33,059 bases of DNA from Gammaproteobacteria bacterium (GCA_022822245.1 JAJECB010000172.1:1-33059); one strand, 5' to 3'. Shown: positions 8,000 through 17,669, counted from the stretch's first letter. Notes: a model not told the origin generated them from the letters alone. Program-made: numbers and translations.

Positions 8000-8211
8000 G
8001 CGACCTTCAGGCTGTTGCGGCCGTGTATGAGCGGGCGGATCTCCATCTCCGAAGCCTGCGCGACACCGAGGACGGGAATGGCCACGAGCCAGACGCGGGT
8101 TCCGCCGAGCGAGAGCGGAGTATCAACGATCAAGCCTATTTCGTGCTGGCTTGGGGGCAGTTGGAGGCGAACATCGACGAGGCGTGCCGGGAGGCCGTCC
8201 GTGCTAGATGA
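7996..8211 (+). CDS. Small 71-residue protein coupled to sspA; possibly a truncated HEPN-like protein
   Basis: A GTG-started ORF with 4-nt overlaps at both ends: GTGA with the upstream gene and ATGA (8208-8211) with sspA. The sequence is helical. An acidic linker (DTEDGNGHEPDAGS) is followed by SINDQAYFVLAWGQLEANID. This last segment reminds me of the first conserved helix of some HEPN-like proteins found beside defence genes, in which case the second half with the RNase motif is missing here. That resemblance is from memory and weak. The alternatives are an intact small adaptor protein or merely a coupling ORF that feeds ribosomes to sspA. Confidence 0.55.
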   Translation: MSDLQAVAAVYERADLHLRSLRDTEDGNGHEPDAGSAERERSINDQAYFVLAWGQLEANIDEACREAVRAR

Positions 8212-9344
8212 TCTACCTCGACAACAATGCGACGACGCGTCCGCTGCCGGAGGTGGTGGCAGCGGTTTCCGATGCGCTCACCGACCTCTGGGGCAACCCG
8301 TCGAGCCAGCACGGTCTAGGGCAGGAGGCGGCACGGGCAGTCCACGTTGCCCGGACTCGTGTGTCCCGCCTCGTAGGGGCACCGAGCGAACGGATCGCGT
8401 TCACCTCCGGCGCGACCGAAGCCAACGAGGGCGTCCTTCGACACTACCGGTCGGCCGGCTACGCCTTGATCTCTTCCGCGGCCGAGCACCCTTCGCTCAC
8501 GGGTTCCTACCGGCTCGAGGCCCCCGACCGGATCCACTTCGTGCCCCTCGACCAGTCTGGACGTTGGAACATCGAGAGGCTGGACGAACTCCTCGCCGTC
8601 TCGCCAGCACTCGTCGCCGTCGCCTGGGCGAACGGCGAGACGGGTGTCCTCCAAGACATCGAAGCGATCTGCGCTTGCGCTGCCCGAACCGGAGCTCCCG
8701 TCCTCCTCGATGCGTCCCAGGCCGTCGGGCGGTTCCCGGTTGACTTCAGCTCCCTCGACATCGCGTACCTCACGCTCTCGGGGCACAAGTTCCATGCTCC
8801 CAAGGGAGTCGGTGCCCTCATTCAGTCGGACGCCACACCAGATTCCATCGTCCTTCAGCTTGGCGGCGAGCAGGAGGCCGGGCTTCGTGGCGGCACCGAG
8901 AATGTTCCAGGGATCGTGGGTCTTGGAACCGCCTCCGACTTCCGCTCCGAGTCACTGACTGCGGCCGTTACGCATCTCCGCAGTCTTCGCGATCGCTTCG
9001 AGGCAATGATGACCGAGCAGATCCCGGACGCATGGATCAATGGCGCAGACGCGCCCCGCGTCCCCAACACCGCCAACGTCACCTTCCCGGGAGTCGATGG
9101 CATGGCACTCGTCGCGCGACTTGAGAATCGCGGGATCATCTGCTCGCAGGTCTCGGCCTGCTCCTCTGCAAGTCCCGAGCCGTCCCCGACCCTCACCGCG
9201 ATGGGTCTTGCCCGGTCCGAAGCCTTTGCGAGCATCCGGTTTGCGTTCGCCGTGGATAACGATGAACGCGAGGTTGAGGCCGCCGTTCAAGCTCTCGTAG
9301 AGGAGGCGGCGGACTTGCGCGAAACCATGGGCGGGCTGGTGTGA
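8208..9344 (+). CDS. sspA: Cysteine desulfurase SspA (IscS/NifS-like)
   Basis: A 378-residue PLP enzyme that takes sulfur from L-cysteine as a persulfide and passes it on, here for DNA phosphorothioation. Visible features are the N-terminal IYLDNNATT, H94 in AEHPS, D168 and Q171 in LLDASQAVG, the PLP lysine K194 in SGHKFHAPKG, and the mobile-loop cysteine C318 in SACSSASPEPS. All catalytic positions of the IscS/NifS family appear intact. It starts at ATG 8208, overlapping the stop of the small upstream gene, and ends overlapping sspB (GTGA). The assignment as SspA/DndA-type rather than a housekeeping desulfurase rests on its position in the operon. No iron-sulfur scaffold gene is nearby. Confidence 0.93.
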   Translation: MIYLDNNATTRPLPEVVAAVSDALTDLWGNPSSQHGLGQEAARAVHVARTRVSRLVGAPSERIAFTSGATEANEGVLRHYRSAGYALISSAAEHPSLTGSYRLEAPDRIHFVPLDQSGRWNIERLDELLAVSPALVAVAWANGETGVLQDIEAICACAARTGAPVLLDASQAVGRFPVDFSSLDIAYLTLSGHKFHAPKGVGALIQSDATPDSIVLQLGGEQEAGLRGGTENVPGIVGLGTASDFRSESLTAAVTHLRSLRDRFEAMMTEQIPDAWINGADAPRVPNTANVTFPGVDGMALVARLENRGIICSQVSACSSASPEPSPTLTAMGLARSEAFASIRFAFAVDNDEREVEAAVQALVEEAADLRETMGGLV

Positions 9345-10249
9345 AGCTCGGCGGCCACGAGACTTTCGCTCCTCGGCCAGGTTGGCTTACCAAGGGACTT
9401 CTCCATCTCGAGGCCGGTCATTCCGGCACCTTCTCGACCCCGCAGATCGCCGATGAGCTCGGCGTCGGTCGGAACATGGCGAAGTCGATCGGCTGGTGGC
9501 TTCATACCATGGGGCTCGCCGAGCGATCGCGCCAAGCCGGACCTCTCGATCTTTCCGAATTGGGGCAGCTCATCGCCGAGCGCGACCCATTCATGTCATT
9601 GCTCGGCACTTGGTGGCTCATCCACGCAACCGCGTTGACGGCGAATACGGGCTCCTCACTCCCGTGGTTCTTCTCCCACCGTCGTCCAGAGCGCTTTGAT
9701 CGGACCACGCTGGTCGACGCGCTTGAGCAGGATCTCGCCGTCGAGAAGCGAAAGCCCCCTCCGCTTCGAAGCATTCAGCGCGAGGTGGCAACCGTCCTTC
9801 AGGCCTACGCGGTTCCGGTGCCTCGGCCGCAACGCGATCCCGAGGACAATCTCGGCTCGCCCCTGCACAGGCTGAATCTCTTTCGCCACGTGCGCGCGAC
9901 GGATCGCTTCGAGCGTTCGGAGCCCACGCCGGTTCCTCCGGAGACTCTCGGGATCGTCCTCTCGTCGTTCGCTGTCGAGGCACCGACGGAGCCCCTCGAC
10001 GAGGACGTGCTCCTCGACATTCCAACGAGCAGCCTCGCGATGGTCTCCGCGGGCGCAATCCTGGGGTGCACGCGGGAGGACCTGCTCGAGCTTGCGTCCA
10101 CAGGAGCGAGCGAGCTCGGCGCGGACCGGATGGTGGTGCGCTTCCTTGCCGGCGAGCGTGTCGTCTCGATCCGAAGCGCAAGGGCACCAACCTGGGCCAA
10201 GCTGTTTTACGATCGGACCGAACTTGCCGCGCGTGGGGGCCACGGATGA
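9341..10249 (+). CDS. sspB: DUF4007 family protein, SspB-type nicking endonuclease of the phosphorothioation system
   Basis: A 302-residue protein starting at GTG 9341, four bases overlapping sspA. The N-terminal GGHETFAPRPGWLTKG is the hallmark opening of DUF4007 proteins. It is followed by a winged-helix-like segment at about 29-62 (TPQIADELGVGRNMAKSI). The long helical remainder has a Trp-rich core (LLGTWWLIH). In the described Vibrio SspABCD system SspB nicks DNA so that sulfur can be inserted in one strand; I carry that role over by family and gene order. The overlap ATGA with sspC (10246-10249) supports co-translation. No separate nuclease motif can be named from the sequence alone. Confidence 0.85.
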   Translation: MKLGGHETFAPRPGWLTKGLLHLEAGHSGTFSTPQIADELGVGRNMAKSIGWWLHTMGLAERSRQAGPLDLSELGQLIAERDPFMSLLGTWWLIHATALTANTGSSLPWFFSHRRPERFDRTTLVDALEQDLAVEKRKPPPLRSIQREVATVLQAYAVPVPRPQRDPEDNLGSPLHRLNLFRHVRATDRFERSEPTPVPPETLGIVLSSFAVEAPTEPLDEDVLLDIPTSSLAMVSAGAILGCTREDLLELASTGASELGADRMVVRFLAGERVVSIRSARAPTWAKLFYDRTELAARGGHG

Positions 10250-13200
10250 GCGCGCTTCGATCCGTCAACATCGCCGACGACCTTTGGCGCCGCGACGTCG
10301 TCGCGAGCTACCGCTCCACGCGGAAGTCGCTTCAGGTCCTGTGGGCGGTGTGTGGGTTCGAGAGAAGCCGCGCGACCCACGTCGTCGCCCCTTACGGTGC
10401 GGGGAAGTCGATCGCTGCGCTCGCCGGGATCACCCTCCTCGTCGGAACCGATGATCATGTCGAGGATCTGCGCCGTCGGATCGAGCCTGTCGATCCGGAC
10501 CTGCTGAAGGCGCTCGCGCAGACGAGCGGCGAGAGCCGCGTTCTGCTCCTGCACGGGGCGTGCCTGGATCTCCCGGCCGCCTTGTGCGAGCAGGTGGGCA
10601 TTTCGCCCCGCGCCAGCATGAAGGGTGCGTTGACGGCCCTCCTTCAAAGGGTCCGGAAGGACGGGGTCAAGCGACTTGCCATCGTCTGGGACGAGTTCGG
10701 TCAGCATCTCGAGACCCTCGTGCGCGAGGGCCGTACGGAAGATCTCCTCGCTGTGCAGGATCTGGCGGAGTGGGCCGTTCGTAGATCGCGCCCCGCCGTA
10801 ACCTTCACGACGCTCATGCACCAAGGGGTGTACCACTACACCCGCCGCGTATCGGACTCGGCGCAATCGGTCTGGCGGAAGATCGAGGGGCGCTTCGACA
10901 CCTTGAGCCTCCTCGACGATGGGGTCGATACCTACGAAATGCTCGCGGACGTGCTCTGCGGCGAACGAGAAGGCTCCTGCCTCGATCTAGCCACAAGAGC
11001 CCAGCGCGCGGGGTTCTTCCCTGGCTTCGCCGACGTCGAGGCGCTTACGCGCGTTCTCGCTCGAACGGCACCGCTCACACCTGCCGCGCTCGATGTCCTG
11101 CCGCGCCTTGCGGTGCAGGTCGCGCAGAACGAGCGGACCGTTTTCCGGTGTCTCGAGGAGACCCTCTCCGCCATCGAGCCCGGAGTCTCCGTCGCCCTCG
11201 ATACGCTCTACGACTACTTCGCACCGTCCATGCGTGCGGACACTGGCCCGAGCGGTTCCCACCGCCGTCTCGTCGAGGCTGAAACCGCACTGTCCCGGAC
11301 CGATACGGGCCTGCAGGAGCTGATTGTGAAGGCGGCAACGCTCCTTCAGTTGGGTGCTGCGGGCGAGCGGACGAAGCTCCCTCGCGAGCGCCTCGTGTTT
11401 GCCGTCACGGAAGGCACCAGTATCTCGCGCGAAGAGGTGGAGGCACAGATCGACACCCTCGTCGATCGAAAGGTGCTGCTGCATCGGCGTCGCATCGACG
11501 ACGTCTCGGTTTGGCACGGCGCCGACCTCGATCTCGCGAGTATGGTCGCGGAGGAGGCCGCACGTTTCCTCCTCGACCGGGACATCGCCGCGACCCTCGA
11601 AGAGTTCTTCCCCCCCGATCCCTACATCGCTCCTCGATACAACTACGAGCGGGGCATCACCCGTTTCGCACGCGCCCGTTTTGTCATCGCCTCCGACCTT
11701 CTCGCCGAGGAGCCACGAAGTTCCCTTCACCATGCCGCCGATGCCGAAGACGCTCTCATCGCATTGGTGGTCGATGCAACCGTCGAGCGCGACGATCTCC
11801 GGGCCGTCGCTTCCAGACTCCCCCCTCACCTCATCGTGGCGCTCCCCCGGCGCTCCGCGGAAGTCGCCGAGATCCTCGCTGATCTCATGGCGGTCAAGGC
11901 TCTCCTCGACCGGCCCGATGTGCTCGAGGCTGATCCGCTCGTCGCTTCCGAGCTCCACGAGCTCCAGGCCGACGCCGAGACGGCCCTGCGCCAGGCCCTT
12001 GAGCGCCTCATGAATCCGGATCGTGGCGAGGTCGTGTGGTTTTCCAATGGCGAGGTCCATGACTTTGCCCTCGGTGCAAGTCCGGGCGACGTACTCACGC
12101 TCCTCTTTGAGACCCGTTTCCCTGACTCCCCCTCCATTCGTAGCGAGCAGGTCGTGCGTCGAAAGGTCACTGCAGTCACGCGTTCGGCCCGCAAGCGTTG
12201 CATCCTTGCCGTGATCGAGCGATCGGGTCTTCCATCGCTCGGGTACGAAGGCGCGACCTCCGCAGACGCTTCCATCTATCGCACGGTGTACGAACGAACG
12301 CACCTCTACACTAGGCGCGGGGCGGCGTGGGGCTGGGCGCACCCCTGTAATGTCCCCGATCCCGGCACGCGCCGTGTCTGGGAGCTGATCGAGGAGTTCT
12401 TCTCTCGCCCCGACGATCATGCCAAGGGATTCGAGGTGTTGTTCGAGCGGCTCTGCGCACCGCCGATCGGGTTGCGCGAGGGTCTCCTTCCACTCCTCAT
12501 TGCGGCTGGTCTTCGCACCTTCGGCCACGGCATCGCGATTCGCGAGCTCACCGACGGGCGAAGGCGCTACGTCGATGACATTCAGCCGACTCTCATCGAG
12601 CGGCTCTGCGAGGCCCCTTCTCGTTTCGATCTGGAGGTCTTTCCGTTCACTACCGAGCAGACGCACAACCTTGAACTGATGGTCAAGGAGGTTGTGTGTG
12701 AGCTGGATCCCCACGAGCCAGACCTCGTGCGCGCATTCTACGATGGCCTCCATGACTGGCGGAATTCGCTTCCCCCCTCGGCCCTCACCGCGCGAGGCCT
12801 TGGCAAAGCCGCTGACCTGCTTCAGCCAGTGCTCCGGCGTCGGTCCTTCGATCCGCTGGATTTCCTGGTACGCGACTTTCCGCAGACACTCGGCGATGAT
12901 CCCCTCAGTGATCGTTCCGTGCGCGTCTTCCGAGATGCCGTTGCACAGATGGGGGCCGTTGCGGACGCGTTCGCGAGCAAGGCCGCCGCCGCGGCAACGG
13001 ACCTCTTCAACGGACAGATCTCCGGCACTGCGATAACGCTCCTCCAGGCCGCCGAGGCATGGGCGCACGCGCTCCCACTCGATGAAGACGGCCTGCGACA
13101 CTTGGACCGGGAAGCGCGTGGAATTCTGTCCCGATCGCGTCTCGCTCGGAACGCCCCACGCGGCGAGCTCGGGTTCGTGACGATGCTGAGCGGGATCCTC

Positions 13201-13434
13201 TTCGGGATCGGCTTCGACGAGTGGGACGATCGGACAATCGCCTCGTTCCGGGATCGTCTGGAGTCGGCGGTGCATCGAGTTGAGGACGTCGCACTCGCGC
13301 GCGCTGATGGCTCACCCGCATTTGAACCTTTCCTCAAGAATCGGCTCGCGAGTGTTTTCGACCAGTACTATTCGAGCCTCGGGCGTGAGAAGTTGATGCA
13401 GTACCTTGAAGAGATCTACAGGGAGAGACGATGA
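10246..13434 (+). CDS. sspC: SspC-type P-loop ATPase of the phosphorothioation system
   Basis: A large protein of 1,062 residues. The Walker A is APYGAGKS at 48-55, with Ala in place of the usual first Gly, and the Walker B is LAIVWDE at 144-150, so this is an AAA/STAND-like ATPase. A winged-helix-like region appears near 385-425 (ISREEVEAQIDTLVDRKV). The remaining 600 or so residues are helical without recognised motifs. In SspABCD systems SspC supplies ATPase activity needed for sulfur insertion, probably by handling the DNA together with SspB and SspD. ATG 10246 is chosen because it overlaps the sspB stop; the open frame upstream lies inside sspB. It overlaps sspD by ATGA. Confidence 0.85.
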   Translation: MSALRSVNIADDLWRRDVVASYRSTRKSLQVLWAVCGFERSRATHVVAPYGAGKSIAALAGITLLVGTDDHVEDLRRRIEPVDPDLLKALAQTSGESRVLLLHGACLDLPAALCEQVGISPRASMKGALTALLQRVRKDGVKRLAIVWDEFGQHLETLVREGRTEDLLAVQDLAEWAVRRSRPAVTFTTLMHQGVYHYTRRVSDSAQSVWRKIEGRFDTLSLLDDGVDTYEMLADVLCGEREGSCLDLATRAQRAGFFPGFADVEALTRVLARTAPLTPAALDVLPRLAVQVAQNERTVFRCLEETLSAIEPGVSVALDTLYDYFAPSMRADTGPSGSHRRLVEAETALSRTDTGLQELIVKAATLLQLGAAGERTKLPRERLVFAVTEGTSISREEVEAQIDTLVDRKVLLHRRRIDDVSVWHGADLDLASMVAEEAARFLLDRDIAATLEEFFPPDPYIAPRYNYERGITRFARARFVIASDLLAEEPRSSLHHAADAEDALIALVVDATVERDDLRAVASRLPPHLIVALPRRSAEVAEILADLMAVKALLDRPDVLEADPLVASELHELQADAETALRQALERLMNPDRGEVVWFSNGEVHDFALGASPGDVLTLLFETRFPDSPSIRSEQVVRRKVTAVTRSARKRCILAVIERSGLPSLGYEGATSADASIYRTVYERTHLYTRRGAAWGWAHPCNVPDPGTRRVWELIEEFFSRPDDHAKGFEVLFERLCAPPIGLREGLLPLLIAAGLRTFGHGIAIRELTDGRRRYVDDIQPTLIERLCEAPSRFDLEVFPFTTEQTHNLELMVKEVVCELDPHEPDLVRAFYDGLHDWRNSLPPSALTARGLGKAADLLQPVLRRRSFDPLDFLVRDFPQTLGDDPLSDRSVRVFRDAVAQMGAVADAFASKAAAAATDLFNGQISGTAITLLQAAEAWAHALPLDEDGLRHLDREARGILSRSRLARNAPRGELGFVTMLSGILFGIGFDEWDDRTIASFRDRLESAVHRVEDVALARADGSPAFEPFLKNRLASVFDQYYSSLGREKLMQYLEEIYRERR

Positions 13435-14294
13435 CACCGACTGCCCTGCAAGAAGCTGTTCAGGACCGCACGCGGCGGCATGTCGTGCCACTGAGCGGCG
13501 GCAAGGATTCGACGGCGCTCGCCGTCTACATGCTAGACGCTCATGGGGATCTCCCGCTCGAGTTCGTCTTCACCGACACCGGTGCCGAGCTCCCCGAGAC
13601 GTACAGCTACCTGAAACGGTTCGAGGCCATCTTCAGCGTAGAAGTGAACAGGCTCACGGCGCTCGATCTCCCTGAGCTCAAGGTGCGGTCGAAGGGCGGC
13701 CGTCGGTCGCCGTTCGATGTCGTCTTGAACGAGGTCTATTCCGGGTTCCTTCCGAATCCGCAGGCACGCTGGTGCACGCGTATGCTCAAGATTAAGCCGT
13801 TCGAGTACTTCGTTGGCGAGGACGAGGCCTATTCCTACATCGGCATCCGGGCGGACGAGAACCGGGAAGGGTTCCGGGGCACTCCGAAGAGACCGGCCGA
13901 CAATGTCGCGAACTCACCGCGTTCGAAGGCAGTCGTGATCTCGGACAGGAGCAACGTTCGGCCGGTCTACCCTCTGAAGGACATCGGGTTTGGACTCGAC
14001 GACGTGCGAGAGCTGTTGATGGACAGCGGTCTCGGGCTGCCACCATACTACGAGTGGCGGTCCCGCTCTGGCTGTTACTTCTGCTTCTTCCAGCAGATCG
14101 GCGAGTGGCAAGGACTCAAGGAGAGGCATCCCGATCTGTTCGAGTTCGCGAAAACCTATGAGAAGCCCACTCAAAGTGGTCGGCGCTTCACCTGGTCGCA
14201 AACAAGGCCGCTTGAGGAGCTTGAGGCAATCGCGGAGCGCCATCAGGCTCCGCTTGGCGAACCGGACGACGGCTGTGCCATCTGCCATCTGTGA
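13431..14294 (+). CDS. sspD: SspD/DndC-like ATP pyrophosphatase (PAPS reductase family)
   Basis: A 287-residue enzyme of the PAPS-reductase/ATP-pyrophosphatase fold. The PP-loop SGGKDST is at 22-28, followed by FVFTDTGAELPETY. It should adenylate the DNA phosphate to prepare it for sulfur attack, as proposed for DndC and SspD. Cysteines likely to hold an iron-sulfur cluster or to carry sulfur are C115 (RWCTRMLK), C215 and C218 (GCYFCFF), and C282 and C285 near the end (GCAICHL). The start ATG 13431 overlaps the sspC stop. It precedes sspF by only 9 bp, linking the modification and restriction halves. Confidence 0.92.
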   Translation: MTPTALQEAVQDRTRRHVVPLSGGKDSTALAVYMLDAHGDLPLEFVFTDTGAELPETYSYLKRFEAIFSVEVNRLTALDLPELKVRSKGGRRSPFDVVLNEVYSGFLPNPQARWCTRMLKIKPFEYFVGEDEAYSYIGIRADENREGFRGTPKRPADNVANSPRSKAVVISDRSNVRPVYPLKDIGFGLDDVRELLMDSGLGLPPYYEWRSRSGCYFCFFQQIGEWQGLKERHPDLFEFAKTYEKPTQSGRRFTWSQTRPLEELEAIAERHQAPLGEPDDGCAICHL

Positions 14295-14303
14295 GGCATC
14301 CGC

Positions 14304-16103
14304 ATGACGACCAATCTACTCGTCGAGTTCCTGGGGTCCTACGGGCCGCAGCCATCGTCCAACAACCTCTACGACGAATTCGTGGTTGATACTGCCGCGA
14401 GGACCGGCTGCGCGCCTCTTGAGATCGATCAGCCCCTCATTGGCGAACTCGAGGCGCTGTTTCGTTCCGAGCGGCCGGTGTCCGTCATCCTCACCGGCAC
14501 CGCCGGAGATGGCAAGACGTATGCAGCCCGCAAGCTGGTCGAGGCCCTCGCCGATCGCGAGGAGATGTGGACGAACACCCAGAAGGTATTCGAGCTTCCC
14601 CTTCCCGACCGAATACGCCGCCACATTCGTTTCATCAAGGACCTTAGCGAGCTCAACGACAGTGACAAGGACGAGATCTTCCCGTCGGTCAGGGACTCGC
14701 TCCTTGGTGAGGGCTCAGATCTCTTCGTGATCTGCGTGAACGACGGGCACCTTCTCAAGTTCTTCCGCGACCGGGAAGGAGAAGGGGATGGTCTGCACCA
14801 CCGGATTGCCGACATGCTCCGCAAGGAAGAGGAGCATGATCCGGACGGCAACTTCCGCCTTTTCAACATGTCGCGCCAGTCGCATCAGCACCTAGTCGAC
14901 AAGATCATCGACGCGATCGTCCTGCATCCAGGTTGGTCCGGTTGCACCGGGTGTCCCGCCCTTGCTTCAGTCGAGAACCGTTGCCCGATCCGGTGCAACC
15001 TCGACATCCTTCGCAAGACCGACGGTGCGTCCATGCGGGCCCGCCTCAAGGACATGATCCGGATGGCTGCGGCGGACCGGCAGCACCTGTCCATCCGGCA
15101 GTTGCTTCTCCTTGTGGTCAACATCGTGCTCGGTGACCGAAAGCCCGGTGCCGCGCTCCTCACCTGCCGGCGCGCGCGCCGCCGGGCGAGCAACGACGAC
15201 TACGCCGAGACGAATCCATACGCGAATGCGTTTGGAGCGAACCTTGGGGAGCGCGAACGGAAGCAGTACGGCGCTTTCGCGGTTCTCAGCGAGTTCGGTG
15301 TGGGGTTCGAGACCAACAACTTCTTCGACCACAGTCTTCTTTGGGGCTCGGATGAGCTTCCGACGTGCGCCTTCTACGGTGACCGCATCTTCGATTTGCT
15401 CCGTAACCGGTACCGTGCGAACCCTGACGCGCACGTTCGCGATTTCACTCGGGACATGGTTGACCAGCGCCGGCGGCTCTTCTTCTCCATTGACCCCGAT
15501 GCCGAAGAAAATCTCGGCACTCAGCGGCGAGACCCGTGGAACCTCTCTGTCTTCAAGCATGGCGCGGACTACATCCGCCTCGCTTCTGCCTTGTCCGCTG
15601 ACGGGACGAGGGTACCGCAGCAGATCCGGCGTGCTCTTGTTCGAGCTCTGAACCGGATGATGACCGGTGAGATGACGAACACCGATGACCGGATCTGGAT
15701 CACCGAGCCGTCTGGCGTGTACCGCGGTCGGAAGATCCCGTTGCTCGTTCAACACGCTGGACCAAAGGGCAAGGAGTCCACGTATGCCTCGCTGCCAAAG
15801 ACCGACGGCAATGGCAAGGCACCGGTGCTGACGATCGCGCCGTTGGGGCGAACCGACCTTCGCGTTGACCTTGAATTGCGGCCCACCATGGTTGAATGCC
15901 TCCTTCGAATCGGCGAAGGGGCTCTTCCCGCGAGCTTCTCGTCCGAGTGTCTTCAGGACGTCGAACGCTTTCAGCTTCGCGCCACGTCTGCCGTCCTCGA
16001 GGCATCCAACTCAAGGCTCCCTCCTCCGCAGCAGATAGCAATGTCTGCGGGCACTCTTCAGAGCCGCCCCATCGACGTCATGGACACTGAGGACGACTGG
16101 TGA
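14304..16103 (+). CDS. sspF: SspF/DptF-like ATPase, phosphorothioation-dependent restriction component
   Basis: A 599-residue P-loop protein. The Walker A is GTAGDGKT at 65-72. LFVICVNDGHLLKF near 140-153 probably ends the central strands of the ATPase core. Four cysteines at 214, 217, 227 and 231 (CTGC, then CPIRC) look like a zinc site. Its length and domain order fit the DptF/DndF family, the first of three proteins that attack DNA lacking phosphorothioates; with SspBCD alongside, the right comparison is SspF. A GTGAGG ribosome site lies 7 nt before ATG 14304. The stop overlaps the start of the next gene (TGATG). The individual biochemical role of SspF in the complex is not established by sequence. 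Confidence 0.82.
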   Translation: MTTNLLVEFLGSYGPQPSSNNLYDEFVVDTAARTGCAPLEIDQPLIGELEALFRSERPVSVILTGTAGDGKTYAARKLVEALADREEMWTNTQKVFELPLPDRIRRHIRFIKDLSELNDSDKDEIFPSVRDSLLGEGSDLFVICVNDGHLLKFFRDREGEGDGLHHRIADMLRKEEEHDPDGNFRLFNMSRQSHQHLVDKIIDAIVLHPGWSGCTGCPALASVENRCPIRCNLDILRKTDGASMRARLKDMIRMAAADRQHLSIRQLLLLVVNIVLGDRKPGAALLTCRRARRRASNDDYAETNPYANAFGANLGERERKQYGAFAVLSEFGVGFETNNFFDHSLLWGSDELPTCAFYGDRIFDLLRNRYRANPDAHVRDFTRDMVDQRRRLFFSIDPDAEENLGTQRRDPWNLSVFKHGADYIRLASALSADGTRVPQQIRRALVRALNRMMTGEMTNTDDRIWITEPSGVYRGRKIPLLVQHAGPKGKESTYASLPKTDGNGKAPVLTIAPLGRTDLRVDLELRPTMVECLLRIGEGALPASFSSECLQDVERFQLRATSAVLEASNSRLPPPQQIAMSAGTLQSRPIDVMDTEDDW

Positions 16104-17659
16104 TGTCCACCACTCCAACGACCCCGCTCCCGGCCCCTCCAAGCCTCCTTGACGGCGCGGACATGCGTGTCCAGGAGTCCATTCACGGCCATCGGTTCCT
16201 CCAGGAGCAGGAACCGTTCATGGTCGTTCTCGAAGCGCTCGCGGTCTGTGCTGCGAAGTCTCTGGGAAGCGTGGCACCGAGCGACGCGACCCACGAGGCC
16301 TTCCACTACGACCTTCCCCACCGCCGCAAGATGCGGTTCCTGCTGTTCCAGGACCGCCACCTCGAGAAGATCGCGAAGGACGACACCATCCATGACGATG
16401 CGAAGTGGTCGGTGTGGAAGGAACGGGTGAACAACCAGTTCGATTCCGACAACGACGGGCAGGATCATTTCGCGTATCTGGACGCCGTTTTCGACTGTCG
16501 AATCGACTCGCTCACTCAGGCCGTGCAGCTGCTCCAGTCCATGGAGCTCGACGTGATGCACAACCGGCGGTGGACCTCGCGGTTCCTTGCCGTTACCGGA
16601 CCGGACATGATCTGCCCCGACCTTCGCGAGTCGTCCAATCGGAGCTGGAGCCCCGATCGTCGCTTCTTTGGCCGCGGCGGCGAGCTCGTCTATCTCATGC
16701 TGAACCGGTCCCGGCATGTGCAACCCCTCGGGCGACTCATCGGCGATCGCCTTCTGAACCCTGATGACCCGATGAACCGGATCGCCAATGCCCTGTCGGA
16801 CCCGAACGAGACCAAGGGGTCGAGCGTGCACGTTGGCTATCTCCCTTACCGCCGGCATGATGCCTACGATCGTCTCGCCGAGGACTGGCTCGGTATCCTT
16901 CAGCTCAAGCGGCTCCCGAATGGCCATCTGTTCGAACCGCTCTTCCGGATCACCGGTCTGAACCTCGTCGTGTACCTTGCCGAACGTGCTCGAGAGGAAG
17001 TCGGAGCACAAGGTACCGAGCCCATCGTCGCGGATCTGACCGATGGAGCCGACAGCCAGCTCCGGCAATCTGCCAAGGCTCACTTGAACCGCCACCGTCA
17101 GGCAGCCAATCGAGCCGTTCGAGCCTTCATCGAACGACGGCTTGAATCCGATGACGGCTGGAAGACTGCGCGCGACCTTGGGAGTCCTACGGCAGCCGCG
17201 GGTGCTCTTCGGCAGTTGTTCGGGTTCAAGAACCGGGATCTGCGCCCTGGTGCGCCCGACAGGCAGCGTGACTCGTTCATCGAACATGCCCTGACTCGGG
17301 ACAAGAACAACATTCACAAGTATCTGCTGCCGCTCGCGAAGGATATTGGTCTTGCCACGGCCCGGCAGCGCATCGGCACATGGTTCGCGATCGATGACCA
17401 CCTCCTCTTCGCGCTCGTCATGGCAAACGTTGATCGGACCGTGGAGCTCCGGGACTTCGTGGCACGGCTCCACGAGCGGTACGGGATCGTCATCGGGCCG
17501 GACGAGGCGAGAAGGGCTTTCGACCGTCTTCCGGTTGGCGCACAGAGCTTTGAGGCCAACCTGATGGCACTCGAGGCACGGATGACACGTCTCGCGCTTA
17601 CGCGGCGCCTCTCGGACGATTGCGCCTTCGTGATGAACCCATACAGGCAAGAATCATAG
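16103..17659 (+). CDS. sspG: SspG/DptG-like phosphorothioation-dependent restriction protein
   Basis: A 518-residue protein placed between sspF and sspH, the position of SspG/DptG in restriction trios. I see no catalytic motif. The protein looks mostly alpha-helical, with charged segments such as AKDDTIHDDAKWSVWKER and a C-terminal region HERYGIVIGPDEARRAFD. Conserved-looking Trp and Cys positions are scattered and not arranged as a metal site. The ATG at 16103 shares its A with the sspF stop; GTG at 16100 in the same frame is an equally possible start. The next gene begins 10 bp after the stop. The name rests mainly on gene order, so it is less certain than its neighbours. Confidence 0.7.
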   Translation: MSTTPTTPLPAPPSLLDGADMRVQESIHGHRFLQEQEPFMVVLEALAVCAAKSLGSVAPSDATHEAFHYDLPHRRKMRFLLFQDRHLEKIAKDDTIHDDAKWSVWKERVNNQFDSDNDGQDHFAYLDAVFDCRIDSLTQAVQLLQSMELDVMHNRRWTSRFLAVTGPDMICPDLRESSNRSWSPDRRFFGRGGELVYLMLNRSRHVQPLGRLIGDRLLNPDDPMNRIANALSDPNETKGSSVHVGYLPYRRHDAYDRLAEDWLGILQLKRLPNGHLFEPLFRITGLNLVVYLAERAREEVGAQGTEPIVADLTDGADSQLRQSAKAHLNRHRQAANRAVRAFIERRLESDDGWKTARDLGSPTAAAGALRQLFGFKNRDLRPGAPDRQRDSFIEHALTRDKNNIHKYLLPLAKDIGLATARQRIGTWFAIDDHLLFALVMANVDRTVELRDFVARLHERYGIVIGPDEARRAFDRLPVGAQSFEANLMALEARMTRLALTRRLSDDCAFVMNPYRQES

Positions 17660-17669
17660 AAGTCCGACG

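Noticed and set aside
10987..13275. 762-codon minus-strand open frame opposite sspC
   Set aside because: Mirror frame; sspC has Walker motifs and is fixed by start/stop overlaps at both ends.
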